This document shows positions 1-13,400 of a stretch of 64,000 bases of DNA, piece by piece. The position numbers were made by a program, and so were the translations under genes. This DNA comes from Paralithodes platypus (lineage: Eukaryota > Arthropoda > Malacostraca > Decapoda > Lithodidae). The DNA lies in NCBI GenBank assembly GCA_032716605.1, contig CM064530.1, positions 7,497,158 through 7,561,157 of the forward strand. Reading direction: 5' to 3'. Every line of letters begins with the position of its first letter. Position 1 is the stretch's first letter. Below the pieces are notes generated by a model that was not told where the DNA came from, searched no databases, and was given only the letters and a program-made list of their open reading frames with translations.

Positions 1-95
1 GAAGAGGTTTCAATTCTGACGCTCTTGGTCTCCCCAGTGCGTGTCAGAGCTCGGAATTTTAGCAGCAGAGGAGAGTCTGGACCCCGCAGCCGGGC
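1..95 (-). CDS. TDRD9: TDRD9 exon 23 (partial, cut by window edge)
   Basis: Acceptor tttttttccccccag, then [20 protein letters not shown] and so on in phase 0 with exon 22. Fly spindle-E has KGPNSPLE...RSITR at this place, so this is the C-terminal domain. It is open to base 1 (31 codons plus two bases). The previous intron (96-4632) holds a LINE and two TTAA elements. Confidence 0.85.
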
Positions 96-3000
96 CTGGG
101 GGGAAAAAAAGAGGGGCATAAGGCAGTTAGATGTGAGAGTAAGGGTGATAATCTTACATATTGAGGAGCTTACTTTCCCTTTACTTGTATTTTTACTTGC
201 GTCAAAATACCGAAGGTCTATGAATGATTGTTGGGGATCAGAGGTGGCAGGTAGCTAAGACAATTTTGATTTATCACCCTGTTTTTTTAGTTTTTTTTAG
301 TTGTTAATGCAAGGTTGTGATGACGGCACTCCCTGCTGTACAATCAACTGCATCTCCGAGTCTCTAAAATTTGAGATAATTCCTCCGGATCTTATTCTAG
401 GTCATTTGTGGGATAACCCAGATTCGAATCCCGGTGGATCACATACCGGTATATGCTTTCATTAATTTCATTGGAGGTGTTTGGTGTTGTGGGGAAATTA
501 ATAAAAAATATAGAATATAACATGCCTCACACAGTTAACCACACACTTCCTCTTCTTACTAATTTGCTATCTATCTATCTATCTATTGCCTGACGCCGTG
601 ATCCCCGAAGGGGTGGCCACGAACGAACCGCCCCCATGCACCTCTGTCCCCAGTCAGTCGACGCACCTCCCCCCAACCAGCACCGCCTTCATTCATGTAG
701 TTCCTCACTCCATCCTTCCACCTCATATTCGGTCTAACTCTCCCCCTCTGTCCCTCCACCTCGCTCTCGTACACCCTCTTAGTCATTCTCTCGCTTTCCA
801 TACGTTCCATATGGCCGAACCATCTCAAGTTGTTCCTTTTCACACTTTCCAGCACATCTACCTCCACACCACACCTCCTTCTTACTTCCTCATTAGTCTG
901 TCTATCCCTCCATGTAACTCCGCACGCACTCCTTAGGTAATTCATTTCCACTGCTCTCACTCTTGGTCTGAGTCTCTCAACCAACGTCCATGCTTCGCTT
1001 CCGTAAGTCAGTGTCGGGATTACCACACTGTCATGCAAGGACTTCTTCACTTCCATACTGACCACCCTATTTCTTGTTACTGCTTTTAGCGTTCCTACAA
1101 CCCTCTTCCCCTGTTGTACCCTCTCCCGCACCTCTTCATCCATAGTCCCATCTTTACTCAACACACTGCCCAGATACTTAAAAGAGTTGACGATCTCCAT
1201 AGCCTGACCGTTCAGCTTCACCTCACACTCTGTGACTTCACCCCTTTCGAAGACCATAACCTTGCTCTTCCCCGTATTTACCTTCAAATTCCGTTTTTCG
1301 CACACTGTTCCAAACTCATTTACCAGACCCTGCAACTCCCATTCATTATCACTCATCAGAACTGTATCATCCGCAAACAGCAGTATAGGTAGCTTCCACT
1401 CAATTCCCTCCCTTTTCAGCGATACACCAACATCCACTGCTCTTGATAGTATTTCTTTCATAACTCCATCCATATATACAGTAAACCACGGGGACATCAC
1501 ACACCCCTGTTTCAAACCAACATTCAGGTCAAAGAACTCGCTCTGCTCACTCTCCACACGTACTGCCGCCTTTGCACCCTCATACATGCTCTTCACTGCT
1601 TTCAGCAACTTGCCCTCTACTCCGTATATTCTAAGTACTTTCCACAAACCTTCTCTATCCACTCTGTCATAGGCCTTCTCCAAGTCCATAAAGGCAACAT
1701 ACACCTTTTGTTTCTTCTCCAGATACTTCTCCACTACACAATTCAGGGTAAAAATCTGATCTACACATCCTCTTCCCTTCCTAAAACCTCCCTGCTCGTC
1801 GCCTATCCATTTCTCCGTTCTCACTCTCACTCTCTCAATCACTACCCTACTGTATACCTTCCCTACTACGCTTAGAAGACATATTCCTCGGTGGTTACCA
1901 CACACTCCTCTTTCCCCTTTGCCCTTATATAGGGGGACTATTATGCCAGTCTTCCAGTCATCGGGTGCACTCCCCTTCTCCCATGCTAGTTTGCACATTT
2001 TCCATACCCATTCTATCACTATCTCACCACCATACCTCAACATTTCCCCACACACACTCCATCTGTTCCTGGTGCTTTCCCCAACTTCACTCTTTACATG
2101 GCTTCCCACACTTCTGACCTCCTGATCCCCACCTCCTCCTCCACTACTTCTCTTCTTCTCCCTCCCATACCATATCCAGCTATGTTTGCTGGCTCTTCAT
2201 TCCTTTCATTTAGCAACTCACTGAAGTACTCCCTCCATCTTTCGACTCTCTCTTGCTTCTCGGCTAGCATTCTCCCATTCTTATCTTTCACACCCTTACT
2301 GTTTCCCTTGCTACCTTCCCTAACTTTCTTGACTTCTTTCCAGAACAGTTTCTTACTCTCCCTCCATTTTACACTCAGATTCCTTCCAAATTCCTCATCT
2401 ACTCTTCTCTTACTTTCCTTCACTACTCTCTTCACCACCCTCTTACTCTCCACGTACCTCGCTCGTTTCTGTCTCTCGGAATCTTCATTCCCTCTACTAC
2501 CCAACCACTCTCTATATGCTTTCTTCTTTTCTTCCACAGCTATTCTTACCTCTTCTGTCCACCATGCTGTACCTTTCACTCCCCTCCCTCTTCTCCTCAC
2601 TCCACACACCTCCTCACATGCTGCACAGATCTCATCCTTAAACACCTTGCTCATCTCCTCCACTTCCTCCATAACTTCCAGGTCGAACCCACCTAGTCGT
2701 CTTTCCACTGCTCTCCTGTACTCCTCCCTGACTTCCTCCTCCTGCAACCTCTCCACCCTCCTCACCATTCCACCCTCCTCTCGCCTCCCTCCCGCTCTCC
2801 TCACCCACTTCTTTTGTATCCTAACCTTGGCTACCACTACATAATGATCAGACAGACCCCCTCCAATACCCCTATACACCCTAGCATCCATCACAGATTT
2901 CTTCATTCGTTCATCCACACATACATAATCAATCAATGACTTTCGTTCCACCACTGTCTTATCCTTCATCGTCAACATCCGTTTCCACGTGTACCTGTGG

Positions 3001-4407
3001 ATCATTCTGTGTCGGAAGAAGGTGTTGGCTATCCACAGCCTCCTCCCCACACATACGTCCACAAGTGCACTACCATTCCCATTCACCTCTGATGGTACCC
3101 CCCACCCTCCCACCACTCCCTCAACTTTCCTATCACCCACCTTACCATTCATATCCCCAATCAGATATGAATTTGCTAAGGTTCTAAAAAACTTTGTCCA
3201 TGTTAGAATTTGAAGTGAAAGTCTCAGGACAGTACCTGACCCTTAGGGGGTTGGTTGGTGAGCAACATCTCCAAGCGTAATTTCAGCGTACCCCGGGCAA
3301 CATCCCAAGACGTTTTGGGGAGAACAAAATATTTACGGAACCGGACTTTTAGGGGTTAATAATGCATTAATTCCCCAAGCTAAAAGCTAAATGAGTGGAC
3401 AGTTAAAAAACAAAAAAAATATGTATATACTCAGGCACATACCCCATTGCTGGGGTTGGCCAACTCGAGACAGAGCCCAAACAGAAGCCTGTAAAGTTCC
3501 AATTCTTAGGGTCCAGGACCACTTTCGCATTCCCTCGCCCTCTTTCTGTCTCGTAATTCTGTAATAGGTTAAGGGGAGGCAGACCGTTTTTCTGGACCCC
3601 TTCTCCCTAATGTTTAGCCCCACTAATTTTGAGATTTTAAGACGTTGGTTCTATTAGTTTGGGGATTTTATGACTTTTTGCCCCATTTCGTTGTCAATTT
3701 TAAGACCTTTCGTGCCATTTAGGTGTCGATTATTTCCTGGTGAGCGATAGCGAGCCTGCAATTTTAAGAGAAACCGGCCTTTGGCCGGGATATTTTCTAC
3801 CGAAAAATGTACAAATTTATCTTGAAGGGGGGTCTAGGGTTTTTTTTTCTAAGCTTGATGGAGGTCTAGGGAGGAAACTAAAAAAATAAATGAATTAATA
3901 GACAAAACAAACGGTCAGTCTCCCCTTAACCTCTGAAGTGCACATGGGGGGTATGAGACACCTCTGCCTGTGCGCATGTATTTGAGCTGTTTCCATCACT
4001 AAAATATTTATTTTACCATAAATAGCATTAATACTTCTCCATATGCACCTATTATAGGTTGATTATAAAGGTATTAACCTGTTACAACAATAAAACAAGT
4101 GGAAACAGCGTTTGGATGGTCAAAATCGGCGATACAGGCCGGGAGTTACATAATGTATGGCTGAGGCAAGCTCCTCTCCCGCCACTTTTCCCCAAGGCTG
4201 GAGAGACACTGTCGATCGATACTCTCTCTCTCTTGCACTCGCTTGCTAACAGTGAAGACAATGCCCTGCTTGCAACTCGCTAATGTTAGCACAAAAATAT
4301 ACCACAGAATAAGGGAATAACAGGGAAAATAGGGGATAACTGAAGTAGGGGAGGAAAGTGGGGAAGGAGGGGAGGTAGAGGAGTGATATTTTGCATGGCC
4401 CAGGGGC

Positions 4408-4453
<46 letters not shown>

Positions 4454-7400
4454 GGTGTTTTAAAAAAAAAAAATGTCCCCCCTGACTCTTAAGTCTTCCC
4501 GCAGTCCGCCGGGGGAACTCTTAAGAGTCTTCCCGCAGTTCCCGGGTTAACACTTAAGACACTTAAGACACTTAAGATAAGAATTTCTTTCCCTGTATAC
4601 TGCTAAATAGTGTCAAATAATGGCATACTAACCTTGCCGGCAATATCTGATGCTTTAGGTTTTGAGAAGTTGAGCGATAAAGCCGAGAATGCTGATGAAA
4701 CTGCGAGTTGGTCGTCTACCTCCACCTCACTGCTGTAGATGGCTCGCAACTTGTGGTTTTGCTGCAGAGAGAGAGAGAGAGAGTTAGTCAAGGTTCTGAT
4801 TTCATTAATTAGGTTTATTTGTAAGTTAATTGGTGGGTTGGTGAAAAATAATATAAATTTATACATGTAAGAAACCAAACCAAATATAATTATCAATATC
4901 ATAATCAACATTTGCCCAACTACAGGCAATGTAAGTACTATAATGAACATGGATATTCTCTAAGTAAAAATAGCTTCCTTTGATAAATAAATCTAATCAG
5001 CTTTGATATCAAATTCCATAATTTACTTTCTCAGAAGTTTATGAGAATGGGAAGTATTGGGTACCTATACCTGTAATAGTTTAATGTCATTATTTCAATG
5101 ATTTGTTGGCCAGCCCTATGAAAGTTCTTTTGGGGAGCTCAGTGGTCTGGTTAAACTCACATTCTCGCTCACACTCAAGAAAAAAAAAAAAAAAAAAAAA
5201 AAAATTGTAATAGCTCAGATAGGGTTGCCTTTCATCAGTTGGATTGTAGTACAATAAAGGTCTGCCATAACGCTGCCCCATCATGGAATCACTGTGGCTA
5301 ATCCTGGCATAGTTCTAACTGTGCTTCAGCAAGACACAAGTCCCTTAGCAGCACCAATCTGCACCACACTAGCCTGAACAGTGCTACAACAACAAGACAC
5401 TGTCATAATTAGACTTTACTGTTTAAGATGGTTGTTGCTCCAGACCATCACCATCCTCACCATTAGTTACCTTGTACGACACACAGTAAGGTTTGTACAT
5501 ACATACAAGTTTAAAGACCGTTTGTCCACAGAGAATGTGGCTACAGTCTCACGTCCTAAATGGCAGCTTTCCAGGCGGCCCTGTCAAGGGCTGCCTCTGT
5601 TGTCAAATTCTTTATTTTGAGATCGGACCGAAGTACCCGAGCCCACGTCATTCTAGGTCCACCCCTACGTGCAGCTCCCCCCACGTTCACAGTTCGGCAT
5701 TTCTTCACCCAGTTCTGATCATCCATTCTCTCCACATGTCCAAACCAACCAAGTCGGCTCGTGCGCATCACTTCACTGACACTCCTAATGCCCAGACGCC
5801 TTCTCAATTCCTCGCTCGATACCCTGTCCCTCCCCATACATCCATCTCACCATTCTCTTCTCATTCCGTTCCATTCTATTGACATCCTCTGCTTTAACCG
5901 GCCACGTCTCCGAGGCATAGGTCATCGCACTCCTAACACACAAGGTATACACCTTCCCTTTAAGGTGGGATGGGAGCCCTCTCATGGTCAGGAGTGGCAA
6001 CAGCTCTCTAAAAATTTCCCCAGCCACTTCTGACTTTAGCAATGGAGCTAACTTCTGCGCCACCTCCGGCGGAAACCATTTGTGGACAATATTCATTATT
6101 CCTCCACTAAATGTGAAGACTCTCTTATTCAATAGACAAACCAAAACATAAGCTAGCCTTCTTGTCATTACCTTTTGGTAGAAAATGTAGAACAATTAAA
6201 TTATAAGCACTTTAGTAAACTATTGTTCTGAATAACCTAGAGAAAGACCACCTCAACATTGACCGTGTATACTAACCAATAAAGCTCAAGTACGATATAC
6301 GTACTCAGACGATAATTGAATGATAGAAGAAACTCTGATAGTCAATTTCTAACAAGGCAACATACTGTAGGTTAAACCAGAAGTGAGAAATACCTTAGAG
6401 AGATAGAACTCCTCGGCTTTGACAGCCAGACCCAGATGTAGGAGGTGTGAGTTGAGGGCAAGGAAGGAGCCTTGTGCTGGGTCAAACTCCAGTAGTCTCA
6501 CTCTCAAGATGCCCTGCACAACGCTGTAGATCTGTGGGACAATAGTGTTTCAGTTTTAATTGGTCCCCTGCGTGCACTTCCGTAAGGCGTGGTGCCTAGG
6601 GGGTATAAAGTAAACAAACCATTCCTGGATCCACTGACGGTGCACTGGCTTTTCAATGCGAGTGCGAGACATCGCAAGATGAAAATTAATAAAAGCAAGA
6701 GATTCTCACAGGATTCGAACTCAGGATATCTCATGCAGAACTTTCACGCTCTAACCATTACAACATCAAGACAGCTATAAGTCCAGCACATGACCTTGAT
6801 TAATATCCATTTATCAAATACTGGATATCAATGTAACAATCTAATCAATCTATTCTAAACAAGTTACAGAACAGTAGCGTTAATATCAGCTCTCAGCTGT
6901 CATTATATTTGGCTCACTCTGCACTTTATTAATGTCTGTCAGATATTGATTAGGGTGGGTAATTGTAGGAACATGTTGTAAATCTCACTCGGAATGAAGA
7001 AATCAGGTTTAGATATTGCCAATACCAATTATTGATCAAAATATACTTGGAGGCTTGACATCACTTATTTGGCCGACTGTACATCATCGTAACAAGAAGG
7101 CAAAGTTACCTGGACCGTGAAGTCATGATTCAATGCCCGGCGACGCATCCATTCAGTGGCCTCAGTGCTCCAGTTACCCCCACTGTCGTCCCGAGCTACG
7201 GGCTTCACCTCGGATAACATACACTCCACCGCCAACATGGGACGCTCCGCCAGGCTGTGTGGCGAGAGAGATCGACAATTTCATCTAAGGAGGGTAGGGT
7301 TTAGGACCTCAGCCAATTCAACCCACATGCAATTATAAGCGGGGTACATTCAACCCAAATAATTTAAACCACAGTTAACACAAATTTTTGGTCAATAAGC

Positions 7401-10400
7401 CAATTAAATTTGTAATCAATTCAACTACTGTACTGTACATGTAATTTTAAATCAACAGTCAAATCAAACAAATTTGTTTTAATATCTTTCAGCATCATAC
7501 AGCCAAAATAATAACTGTGCTAGCTGTTGTAGTCTAGTGCACAACTGTTAACATACCTGTCAGGCATCATGCTCAGGTGTTGTACATCTACTACGTCACT
7601 GTTGCCAAAGTCTACAAAGAACACCTGAAATACGGGAAAGATAGATCAATATCACGCTCGTGTTCAACCTATGGACTGCTTATAAATGGACTAAATGAAA
7701 GGTTAAGTTGAGAGAGGGAGGGGGAGAGGATTGGAGGATGTGGTATAATGAGATACTACTACTTTCTACGTGTCCCAATTTTGAGACATTTTCCGGCACT
7801 GGCATGGTATTTGAAGGGTTCTTTTTACACATTTGAATATCGTGCCTTCTGTGAGACCTATCGCACTTCCTAGGTCACCCAGAAGACCCAGAGGCCCAGG
7901 ACCATTTGGGGTCTTCCAGCAAAAGATTCCCAGGTCCCAGACCTCCCGGAGAGGTTCCGGTCTCAGCAGGCAAACATTTTAATAATATGTTCCGAGTGCA
8001 TCTGTGGATCATAAGGGAAAAAAAATAATAACAAAATATATATAAAACTAAAAAGCAGGTAATGCTTCATCAAGTCATCGTACATGAATGGCGATTCCCT
8101 CTTGTTCATGGTCACCCCCTCGGGGATCAAATGTCTGGTAATAGATAGATAGATTTTTTTTTTTTTTTTTTTTTTTTTTAAGGAGACAATGAACGGAGGA
8201 AGGAAAAACACAGATAAAACAAAAAGGTCCATGTGCCTAAAGGCATCCTCCATTCATAAAATGTTTGTAACAACTGGATTTAAACATTTGTAGATTGTAA
8301 GTTTGTGGAAAGCAATTCGAGGGAAGTGAATTCCAAAGAGTAGTAGCTCTGGGGATAAATGAATTCTGATAAGCAGAAGTTCTGCATTGTGGAGGAGAAA
8401 GTGTAAATTCATGGGCGCTCTCAGCTGCCCTCAGATGCATAAACTATAAAAATAAAAACAAATTCCTCCGAGACCCACCAATGCCCTGAGTGTATTGCCA
8501 GACCCCGGGAGGAGCTGCTCGATCCTGGCCCGGTAGAGTCCTCGTGAGCCGTCTTCTGGGTCTGTGTACGCAGCCACTACGGGTCTGCCGGGGGTGGCCA
8601 GCGAGCGGGGTAGTGGCCGACCATCACCCTGCTGACTAGACCACATCAGACTGGACTGAACCGCTTGTAGGTCTCTGGCTGACCGACCCTCGTTGGACAC
8701 CACCCAGAAGTGACCCGCGGACTGCACCTGGAGGATTAAAGTTTTCATATAACGATATAAGGGTATCAGGGTCGTATCACACTAGATCTTATAGCTAACC
8801 TAAAACCCTATCATACATCTAACATAAACCATTATGTAATATGTGAACTTGATGTCAATATCAGCCGAATAGGCAGTTCTATTGTATGTTTTACACAGGT
8901 ATGATAACTGAACTGCAAGCCCTACAATCCCCTATAGTGTCCCTGTCAAGTTCCTAACACAGAGATCCTTTCTCAGTCCCAGGTCTACCAACTGCTGTCC
9001 TTTTCTTCACTTCCATATCTTTAACAAGTCTCTCAATCATCTGCATTAATTCTCTCCACATGGCCAAACCACTGCAGCCTGCAAGCAAGGGTCACCTCAC
9101 CTATACACTCTATACCAAATCGCTTTCTTTAACTGCTCTAACTGGTGGCATTACACACAACAAAACATAGCGCAGCAAAATACCCTAGTTTAACCAGAGA
9201 ACAGGCAGAAAGTGTATAATAAGAACCTTGCTAACCCAAGCAACTGCCAAAACCAAAACTCTCTGTATGTCCAGTATAGTCATTAATGTATGTATGTACG
9301 CAACTGCCTGCCAAGAAACAAACATCACTGGCTGCAGTGTAGATAATTTTAAATCCCAACTGGACAACTACCTGGGAGGGGTGCCATATGAACCACCAGT
9401 CCCAGGCTACATGGCACACAGCAGCACAAACTACCTCAATCCTGGACCAAGAGGACCTGCTACTGAGGGATGACAGGCTCAGGCATAGCAGTGAAGCACT
9501 ACAAGTCTGAGGCATTGCCCTCTAAACTTCCACACATTAACAAGGATGTAGATATCTATTTCACCATATCGGTACTAATTTTCAGTATGCTCAAATCTGC
9601 AGGGATCTTCCTCTTTGACTGCCCATATCTCACTACCATGAAGTAATCACACTCATTACACTTTTATCATACACCTTCCCCTTAATGGGGAAGGAGAAAC
9701 CCCTCGCTGTCAATAGTGGTCAACTCTTGAGTTTCTTCCACCCACTTCTGACTAACTAGTTTCTGCACTATCCCCAGCACTGATTATGTTTCCCAGGTAT
9801 AATTATCAACAGATCCACATTCCCAAGCTGATTCTTTCCACCAAAGGTCCAGTTAGGCATCTTCCCAGCCATGTATTACATACATCCAAACAAACACATA
9901 CATAAGTGACGAGGACATTCCAGGTGTGATTGGTAGGTGACGGTAGGATGGGAGGCTTGAGTCGTGCATCGTGTGACGGTGCCGGCTGGGTGGATAGTTG
10001 GGTGTGGAGGCTGCTCAGGTTGCTGCTGGATGATAGCCCACTGGATTTCTCTCCCTCACTCTTATACCCCAATACCTCGCGCATCTTGGACTTAGATTCC
10101 TCGTGGCTGAAAAACATTAGTTTGTATTTTGTAACTTCAGAATTTCCCTTTTACTATCCTTTGCTAGTATACCATAGGTTCCTATAATTTTAACATACCT
10201 TAACTTTAACCCCCTAAACTATGGGAACGTCCTGAACTTCCCATTTGACTAATTCCTTGAATATGACGAGAATATGTTATTATTATAAGTGCAACTAGTT
10301 TGCCTGGGAAACAAATTCACTTGCTTATATAGTGATGTACATTTTATGTGGTGGTTTTGTGTATTTTGTTTCATAATATTGTTTTGCTAAATCTTCAATG

Positions 10401-13400
10401 CATTATTTCCACAGTGAGTTTGGGAAGTTCTTTTGTCTTTAAGTTGTGTGGTTCCTGTTTTGGTTTGTTTGTTTTGCAATTTTACATTTTAATTTAATTA
10501 GTATACAGTATGGTATATTTTTGTGATGTTTATTGTAAATAAAAGGTATATGGAAAATGTAAGTACTATGTGAGTACCTGGCATGATACTTCGAGTTGCA
10601 TCAATCAACTAAGCTACCTAATTCCTTCCCTCAATTGAAGTGTTATTAAAAAAAGACTGAAATGTCCCTGTAACTGACCTGTAGAGGGTGAGCACCAGGT
10701 CTATCTTGATGCGAGGGACCTGCCTCATCTTGAGAGCCAGGTGCATGGCCGTGGGACACTCCCCGGGGATGTCCTGGAAGTGTTCACCGCGACCCACCAC
10801 ACCGTCCAGCCGCGGGAACTGTAGGTACGCTCTGGGGGGGGGGGGAAGGAGGGAGCAACAATATAATGGGGGCATGGTTCACATTTTTGGCCCATTTGTT
10901 AATGTACACGTATTTATTATATTTTTAGTTTCCTCCCTAGACCTCCATCAAGCTTAAAATTACACCCCTTACACCCCCTTTTAAGATAAATGTGTAAATT
11001 TTTCAGTAGAAAAATGTCCCGGCCAAAGGCCGGTTTATCTTAACCCTCTCCAACTGACGCAATTTTGAGCCTATTGGGGATACTTTAAAGCCTTTGTTAC
11101 CATCAGGGGTATTTAGAAACCTTTAGTTTAGTTACATCAACCTCTGCAGTTGTCTTTAAGTTAGCTGTGGGCAGAAAACTAATTTTGGAGAGGTAATTAT
11201 AAGAGTGAGAGTACTCTATTTCTTATTGCTAATCTGGCAACCTCTGCATCATAAATGCGTGAAAGGGTTAAGTTACAGGCTCGCTTTCGATCGCCAGGAA
11301 AAAATCGACACCTAAATTGCACGAAAGGTCTTAAAATTGACAGAAATGGGGCGAAAGTTCTTTAAATCACCAAACTAATGGGGCGAATGTCTTAAAATAT
11401 GAAAACTAATGGGGCTAAACATGAGGAAAAGAGGGGACCAGAAAAACGACCCATCTCCTCTTAAGCTACATTAACCTGTATAATTTATCCACTTGTCACA
11501 GATAATTTATATGTATATATTGCACATATTCTCTGGACGGAAAAATATCATGGTAAATCAATCTGTCAAGAAATACTTATACTGTAAATAGGCTCTAGAG
11601 AATAAGAATAAGATGCTAAATTAATTCACAACTGCTAGGACAAAAATGAGTTTTCTCCTGGGTGACCTGGATGTGTGTGAGTTTGTGCAGGTACCTACCC
11701 GATAGCACTATCGTTAGTGAGTGCTGTACTGTATTTTATATATTATTTTGTAATAGTATAGATATCTTATCAATATTTGTATTTTTTACTATTGTTAATG
11801 TCTTGTCATGTTGCAAATTTGATTTTAAATAATATTTTGACATTTAACATGTAGTTTCTTTATTCATGCAGAGTTTAGTAAAATTTGCCAGAACGTCCCG
11901 GACTTCCCAAACTTGACTACTTCCTTTAACGTGACGATAGTGCGTTGTTATATGTGCGATTGGTTTGCTTGGGAAACAGATTAACTTGCTCATGTAGTGA
12001 TGTACACCCTATGTGGTGGATTGTGTTCTTTTATTTAATAATTTTCATTTTAGTAAGCGTTGTTTCCACATAGCGATTTTGATAATTTAATTTGACTTTA
12101 TATTGTCCTTGTCCCAATTTTGGTTTGTTTAGTTTGCAAGTTTTACATTTTAATTTTATCTGTGTTTATTTGTTGTTTTATGTTGTTTTTGTGTTTTCCC
12201 TGTTCTTGCTCTGTCTTGAGTCGGCTACCCCCAAAATGGGGATTGGGCCTGAGCATATAGATAGATAGGACAAAAATTAGTTATGATGGTAAGGGATCAC
12301 TTTTGTTTTGTTAATACACAAAGATTGAAGCACAGATCTTTAGGCTGTTACTCAAAAATGCACTACAGGTATAGGTCCGAGTCCTTGGAGTGCCACATGT
12401 ATTCGTAGATTTCATTAATTGAGTTTAGAAGTCAAGTTGGTTGGTGAAATAATATGAATATCAAAAGTTACCACTTGATAATACCTTGGAACATTTGTCC
12501 ACCTATACTGAGAGTGAACATTTTACAAACAACTGGATGAAACTTACTTGCCCCCCTCATACTTGATGTGGAGGTTCTGAGAGCACTGGTGGAAGAGGCG
12601 CCTGATCTGTCCGTCATAAAGAATGTTGGTGGCTGGTGGGATGCCCGAGAGGATGACGGTGGTGAAGGGGTCATGGCCGTTTAGTTCTCGACATGCCTCG
12701 CGCTCATAGTCATCAGGCAGCATGCGATTGTAGTAGAAGGGGAAGAAGGCTCCGGCCAGGCACATCTGCGGAGGTTTACAGTCTAGACTCCTATCAACTC
12801 AACCTTTCAATTCAGCAACAAATAAAAGCAATATTACTGCAGCTATACTAAAGTTTAAGAAGTGATGACTATGGGCACTTGCCGACGGTGCTACCACTAG
12901 AAGTTCTCAAATAGAAACCCCCGACGTTAACAACTTTAGAGATACATTTTCAATTTTCCCTATCCTCAAGAGAAGTGCAGGCCAAAAGCTGAACCCAGTC
13001 ATTGGACCAGGCCTGGAGGTTTGTTCTCCAGTGAACCAGGCGTTGTGATGACCCTAATACCGCCCATGCATTACTGTCACAACTTGGAGTCTGGGATATA
13101 TTTGAAGATACTGTACAAATATAGTACTGTCCCAGTATGCAGATAGTACTTCAGCTAGCCAGCCACATGAGAATTTTGTTCTACAATGCAATGGTTTGGT
13201 TAAACTATTTCACAACAATATTGTAATAGTACAGTACTCTCAGCCAACCAACCTTGAGAATAAGACCCTGGTTTTGTCGTGGTGGGTTCTGGCGGTTGCG
13301 AGGTGTGATCTTCAGGCGTTGGAGTCGGTCAAAGAGTTCCTTGACCAGTGTTTGGACGTCTCTGAGGGCCGGCAGCTGGACGTAACTGTGTCGCGCCCAC

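Noticed and set aside
25..258. 77-codon plus-strand frame at the left edge
   Set aside because: It overlaps TDRD9 exon 23 on the opposite strand and its intron; no similarity to a known protein.
586..2844. Plus-strand open frames of up to 248 codons
   Set aside because: They are antisense shadows of the LINE on the minus strand, rich in S, T, L and P as expected from the complement.
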